Part shown: positions 8,662-11,407 of the stretch, piece after piece
Layout: every line of letters begins with the position of its first letter
Numbering within the stretch: position 1 is the stretch's first letter
Assembly (NCBI GenBank): GCA_002298905.1
Contig: DBMA01000036.1
Span: 1 to 11,407 of the forward strand
DNA: 11,407 nt
Source of the DNA: Mycoplasma sp. UBA710
Lineage (GTDB): Bacteria > Bacillota_I > Bacilli_A > Mycoplasmatales > Metamycoplasmataceae
Direction of reading: 5' to 3'
The notes under the pieces: generated by a model
What the model was told of the DNA's origin: nothing
The model's database searches: none
What the model saw: the letters and a program-made list of their open reading frames with translations, nothing else
Made by a program: the position numbers and the translations under genes

Positions 8662-10803
8662 TTAAATTATAATCATTTGACCTGGCAAAATGTGTTGAAT
8701 AATAGGTTTATACATTGTTTTGAATAATACACTATATGAGTTCTTTTCTTGAAGATCTCCCGATAAATATCAAGTAGTGTTAGTTCCGTAACCATATTGA
8801 ATTGATATTGATATTGGTTTAATTTTATATCTCATCATACCTGTAGATACATTTTTTTCTAATTCTTCTACTCTATAATCAATAGACATATTAGAAATAT
8901 TATCTAAATTTGGTATTCATTTTTGAGCTTTAGAGCTGTTTCTAATTTTTTGTCTTCATGCATCTCATTCTAGATTTCACATTCTTTTAAATTGTGATTT
9001 AGCCATATTTTGCGAAATTAAACGACTAATTAAATTTATAGTAAATTTATTATTTGTTTTATCTGTTAATGAAGGTAATTGCGGTATTGTTTCAATTGGC
9101 ATATATCCAAACTTATCATATTGTCTTAAATAAATATAATTAGTAATATGTGCAGTTACATCTCCAATAGATGTAGTATCCTGGTCTATAGCAATTGCAC
9201 TTTTTTGAGGAATTTCTCAAGTAGCTATGTCATCTAAAAATGTTTCTTGAATTTTTTGATTATCAGATACACTTTCAAAACTTATTAGATATGATTTTTG
9301 TTCTTGTAATTTTGTTGAAAAATATCAAACAATATCTTGTAAATTTTGAGATTCATCAAAAGTTACAGTAACTTTTGATGGTATGATTTTAACATCAATA
9401 TTAGTTGAGGTTTTAAGATCCCCAATTACTTGAAAATTGAATTGAACAATAATATTTTTTATCTTATTAACATTAGGAAGTGTTTTTAGAGCATTAACAT
9501 TTGTTAATCAAGCTTCTCCTAATCATGAAAAAATTTTAGGGAATTGTTTAATTAATTCAAAATTACTAAAATTATTATTTGGATTTAATTCCATTGTGAA
9601 TATATTGTTATTTCCATTTTCATCAGTAATTTTTTTAATGAAATTTTCAGTATGTGGATAATCAAGATATGTTTCTTTTGCTTTTTTATTAATATATTCA
9701 ATAACCATATCAAACAATTTATCAGTTGAAGTATAAGCAGGATTTATTTGAATTATTCCTTTTTGCCCATTTTCTCAATTATGAATATCTGATAAATGAG
9801 AATATTTTAGTAAATTATCATCACTTAATTGAATTATAAAAGATGATTTTTCATTTACATTTTTATAAGAAATTTCTACTGCAATTTGAGATTTTTCAAA
9901 TATTGGTGTTGCAAGTATCTCATTAATATAATTTGAATTTTTTAAATATGTAGGGTTGCTAAAAATTGATTGTTTATTTGAGTAAATAAAATTAGGATCT
10001 ATTTTATTAACCATATCTATTATAGATTCTTCTTCTTCATTCAAAGTATTAAAATCTCCACAAACAAAACTTGTGTTTTTTATCAAAGTCATGGGTCTCA
10101 TGATATTTTGATCTCTATTTATAATTGTTCCATTTTCAACAACATTATTTAATCCCATAAATAATTCATAGGTACCAAATGATCTTTCTGCTTCAAATAA
10201 AATAGAATATTCTTTATCATTAGCTACAACTATAATTTTTTCAGGTGTTATATTTGCTATATTTTCATCTGTTGTACTTTTTGATATAGAATAAAAAATT
10301 TCTATATTTTGAATTTGTTGTATATTAATATCAACTATATTTGCATCCTTGTTTTTACAATAAGAAATGACATTATTCCAATTGATATTATCTCCAAAAA
10401 ATGTTTTAGCCAAAGCATTTAATTCAGAATTATCTTTAATATATTGAGTTGGAATATTAAAAGAAATGTGTGAAATATTGTTATTTTCTCCATCTTTTTT
10501 AACTGGTTTTATAACTGAATATAGTTCATTAATTTTTTTAATAAATTGATTTTGCTTTACATACAAAAATTCAATAATTGCATTTGTTATATCATTAATA
10601 TTCAATGATTGTGTAGCAATTGCTTGCTGATCATTTAATTCAGAATTTCATTTTCTTAATAGTATTACAGATGAGTTAAAATTGGCTTCACTTGCATTAT
10701 TAGTTGTTGATGATTTAGTTGAAGTTACTATAAGTGCAGTTCCTACAACACCAACTGTTGCTGTTGAACCCACAATTAAAGGAATCATAACTTTTTTAAC
10801 CAT
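8662..10803 (-). CDS. N-terminally anchored 713-residue surface protein built of repeated modules, function unknown
   Basis: The frame is open, with TGA as Trp, from the ATG at 10803 to TAA at 8662-8664. MVKK is followed by one hydrophobic segment (about 5-27), and no lipobox cysteine is present. The remainder should be extracytoplasmic. Internal modules can be seen near residues 68-206, 245-332, 359-511 and 545-697. Two are plainly related at their ends: WYFSTKLQEQKSYLISFE (493-510) and WYLSGDLQEKNSYSVLFK (678-695). The starts of modules 1 and 4 also align (DITNAIIEFLYVKQNQF, 71-87; DVTAHITNYIYLRQYDKF, 548-565). A Trp-rich patch lies at 609-629. The start at 10803 is preferred to an upstream in-frame ATG at 10839 because it has a GAGGTG ribosome site, and the upstream ATG overlaps a TATAAT box. 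The family is not recognised. An adhesin, cytoskeletal-attachment or surface-structure role is possible but unsupported. Confidence 0.85.
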
Positions 10804-10809
10804 AATTAG

Positions 10810-10815
10810 CACCTC
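10810..10815 (-). promoter_or_regulatory. Ribosome binding site choosing the start of the 713-residue protein
   Basis: GAGGTG on the minus strand lies 6 bases before the ATG at 10803. The alternative in-frame ATG at 10839 has only a weak AGAAGAA upstream, so this site decides the start. Confidence 0.6.
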
Positions 10816-10837
10816 TTCATTTTGATGATAATAAGAC

Positions 10838-10843
10838 ATTATA
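10838..10843 (-). promoter_or_regulatory. Proximal -10 box for the 713-residue surface protein gene
   Basis: TATAAT on the minus strand (10843-10838) predicts a start near 10831 and a leader of about 28 bases containing the GAGGTG site. No consensus -35 is present, which is common in mollicutes. Confidence 0.5.
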
Positions 10844-10868
10844 AATTCTTCTCATATAATAAAATACT

Positions 10869-10910
10869 TAATTAAATATTGTTTTTAAAATTTATTTTAA
10901 ATATTAATTA
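10869..10910. repeat. Imperfect inverted repeat in the leader upstream of the surface protein gene
   Basis: TAATTA-A-ATATT (10869-10880) can pair with AATATTAATTA (10900-10910), with one bulge, around an AT-rich loop. It lies between two candidate promoters of the downstream gene. Chance is a real possibility in such AT-rich sequence. Confidence 0.25.
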
Positions 10911-10931
10911 GATATCAATGTCCAAAAGAAA

Positions 10932-10940
10932 ATTATATCA
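10932..10940 (-). promoter_or_regulatory. Extended -10 promoter (TGnTATAAT), distal, ahead of the surface protein gene
   Basis: The minus strand reads TGATATAAT (10940-10932), a perfect extended -10, with a weak TTACAC 18 bases upstream of TATAAT. Transcription would start near 10925, about 120 bases before the ATG at 10803. No tRNA or other RNA gene and no open frame is seen in between, so it most likely drives the same gene with a longer leader. Confidence 0.45.
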
Positions 10941-10993
10941 CTAATTTAAGTAAATGTGTAATCTATTTTAATTAATGTATTTATGATTGATTC

Positions 10994-11019
10994 AAAAATA
11001 AATTTAATAAATTAAATTT
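10994..11019 (-). terminator. Candidate intrinsic terminator of rpmB
   Basis: On the minus strand AAATTTAA and TTAAATTT form a perfect 8-base stem around TTTA, followed within one base by a run of five T. The left arm overlaps the rpmB stop codon. The shape and position suit a terminator, but the stem has only A-T pairs. Confidence 0.4.
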
Positions 11020-11203
11020 TACCTTTTTTTCTTAATGTTCTCATTGTTTTAGCAGAAACTAAATATGTTACTTTTTTATTGTTTTCTAAAACAGTAACTT
11101 TTTGTAAATTTAAATTAAATTTTCTTCTTGTTGAATTTAAAGCATGTGAACGATAATTACCTGACATTGCTTTTTTTAAAGTTATTTGATCTTGTCTTGC
11201 CAT
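11012..11203 (-). CDS. rpmB: 50S ribosomal protein L28 (bL28)
   Basis: A 63-residue basic protein, the normal size for bL28, a structural protein of the large ribosomal subunit. Family landmarks are in order: MARQDQITLKKAMSGN (1-16), where the usual form is a GKxxxxGN loop; SHALNSTRRKFNLNLQK (19-35), matching the conserved SHAxNxTKRxxxxNLQ core; and LVSAKTMRTLRKKG (48-61), matching VSAKxLRTxxKKG. The start has AAAGGAG at the ideal distance. It has no ribosomal-protein neighbours and appears to be transcribed alone, with a promoter 90 bases upstream and a possible terminator at its stop codon. A small basic protein like this can be confused with L34, but the SHAxN and VSAK motifs rule that out. 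Confidence 0.96.
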   Translation of the reverse strand: MARQDQITLKKAMSGNYRSHALNSTRRKFNLNLQKVTVLENNKKVTYLVSAKTMRTLRKKGKI

Positions 11204-11292
11204 AATTACTCCTTTATTAATTTTTTAAATTTGAAATTATTGAGTTTAAAAAATTTTATTTAAAATGATTTTATTGTTTTTATATGTTGAAT

Positions 11293-11298
11293 ATTATA
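11293..11298 (-). promoter_or_regulatory. Candidate -10 box for rpmB
   Basis: A perfect TATAAT on the minus strand (11298-11293), 10 bases after the stop of the preceding gene, predicts a leader of about 80 bases before the rpmB ATG. No -35 consensus is visible. No riboswitch fold can be recognised in the leader. Confidence 0.4.
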
Positions 11299-11307
11299 TA
11301 TTAATAA

Positions 11308-11407
11308 TTAAATTTTTATTTTAAAAATTTTATTTCCTATTTTTATATATTCATCAATTTTGTTAGCAAAATTTTTGAAAGCATCTTCATAAAAAGATTG
11401 ATCATCT
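11308..11407 (-). CDS. C-terminal end of an unrecognised gene (5' end outside window)
   Basis: From the right edge one minus-strand frame stays open for 32 codons and ends in TAA at 11308-11310. It begins DDQSFYEDAFKNFANK and ends GNKIFKIKI, a hydrophilic, helix-like tail of normal composition. The other two minus frames also stop within the segment and give less protein-like sequence. It lies 104 bases upstream of rpmB on the same strand. The segment is too short to assign a family. Confidence 0.5.
   Translation of the reverse strand, partial: DDQSFYEDAFKNFANKIDEYIKIGNKIFKIKI

Noticed and set aside
10801..10839. An upstream start at 10839 for the 713-residue protein, adding 12 residues
   Set aside because: That ATG overlaps a TATAAT promoter box and lacks a good ribosome site. 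The ATG at 10803 has GAGGTG and gives a normal signal anchor.
11012..11203. Identification of the small basic ribosomal protein as L34 (rpmH), which would imply a nearby replication origin
   Set aside because: The SHALNSTRR and LVSAKTMRTLRKKG motifs are those of L28. No DnaA boxes, dnaA or rnpA are seen.
1..11407. Frameshifts or pseudogenes suggested by many short fragments per gene under the standard code
   Set aside because: Each break is a TGA in the same frame. Read as Trp, every gene is continuous from a ribosome-site-supported start (leuS excepted) to TAA, apart from the two cut by the window edges.
1..11407. CRISPR array, insertion sequence, tRNA or phase-variable homopolymer or tandem DNA repeat
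   Set aside because: No direct repeat-spacer pattern, transposase motif, cloverleaf sequence or long simple-sequence tract at a gene start could be found by reading both strands.

Overview
The window is AT-rich mollicute DNA that reads in genetic code 4: TGA is a tryptophan codon throughout (20 of the 21 Trp codons in the leucyl-tRNA synthetase). The best clue to the species is that synthetase. It is 631 residues long and has the HIGH-type and KMSKS motifs, but the whole CP1 editing domain is replaced by a linker of a few residues. From the literature I recall this state in Mycoplasma (Mycoplasmopsis) mobile, the gliding fish mycoplasma, so that species or a very close relative is my assignment. 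It is an inference, not a database match.

Layout. From the right edge, on the minus strand: the last 32 codons of an unrecognised gene, then rpmB (ribosomal protein L28), then a 713-residue surface protein with one N-terminal membrane anchor and a repeated ~150-residue module. leuS is the only plus-strand gene (6696-8591). It converges on the 713-residue gene and diverges from the next minus-strand block. That block reads leftward: a degenerate family-2 glycosyltransferase-like protein (320 aa), a 605-residue anchored surface protein with internal repeats, a 539-residue 12-helix membrane protein, and, 2 bases later, the first 652 residues of another anchored, Ser/Thr/Asn-rich surface protein that runs off the left edge. 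No tRNA, rRNA, insertion sequence or CRISPR array is visible. No gene-free stretch reaches 300 bases.

How the genes may work together. The three leftmost genes look like one envelope operon: short gaps, good ribosome binding sites, and two-base coupling between the last two. A 12-helix protein next to an anchored extracytoplasmic protein recalls the start of the mycoplasma F1-like ATPase clusters, which in M. mobile contribute to the gliding motor. The alpha/beta-like ATPase genes would lie outside the window, so this is a testable guess only. leuS appears to be transcribed as a nearly leaderless mRNA. Because its enzyme lacks post-transfer editing, leucine codons should be decoded with reduced fidelity.
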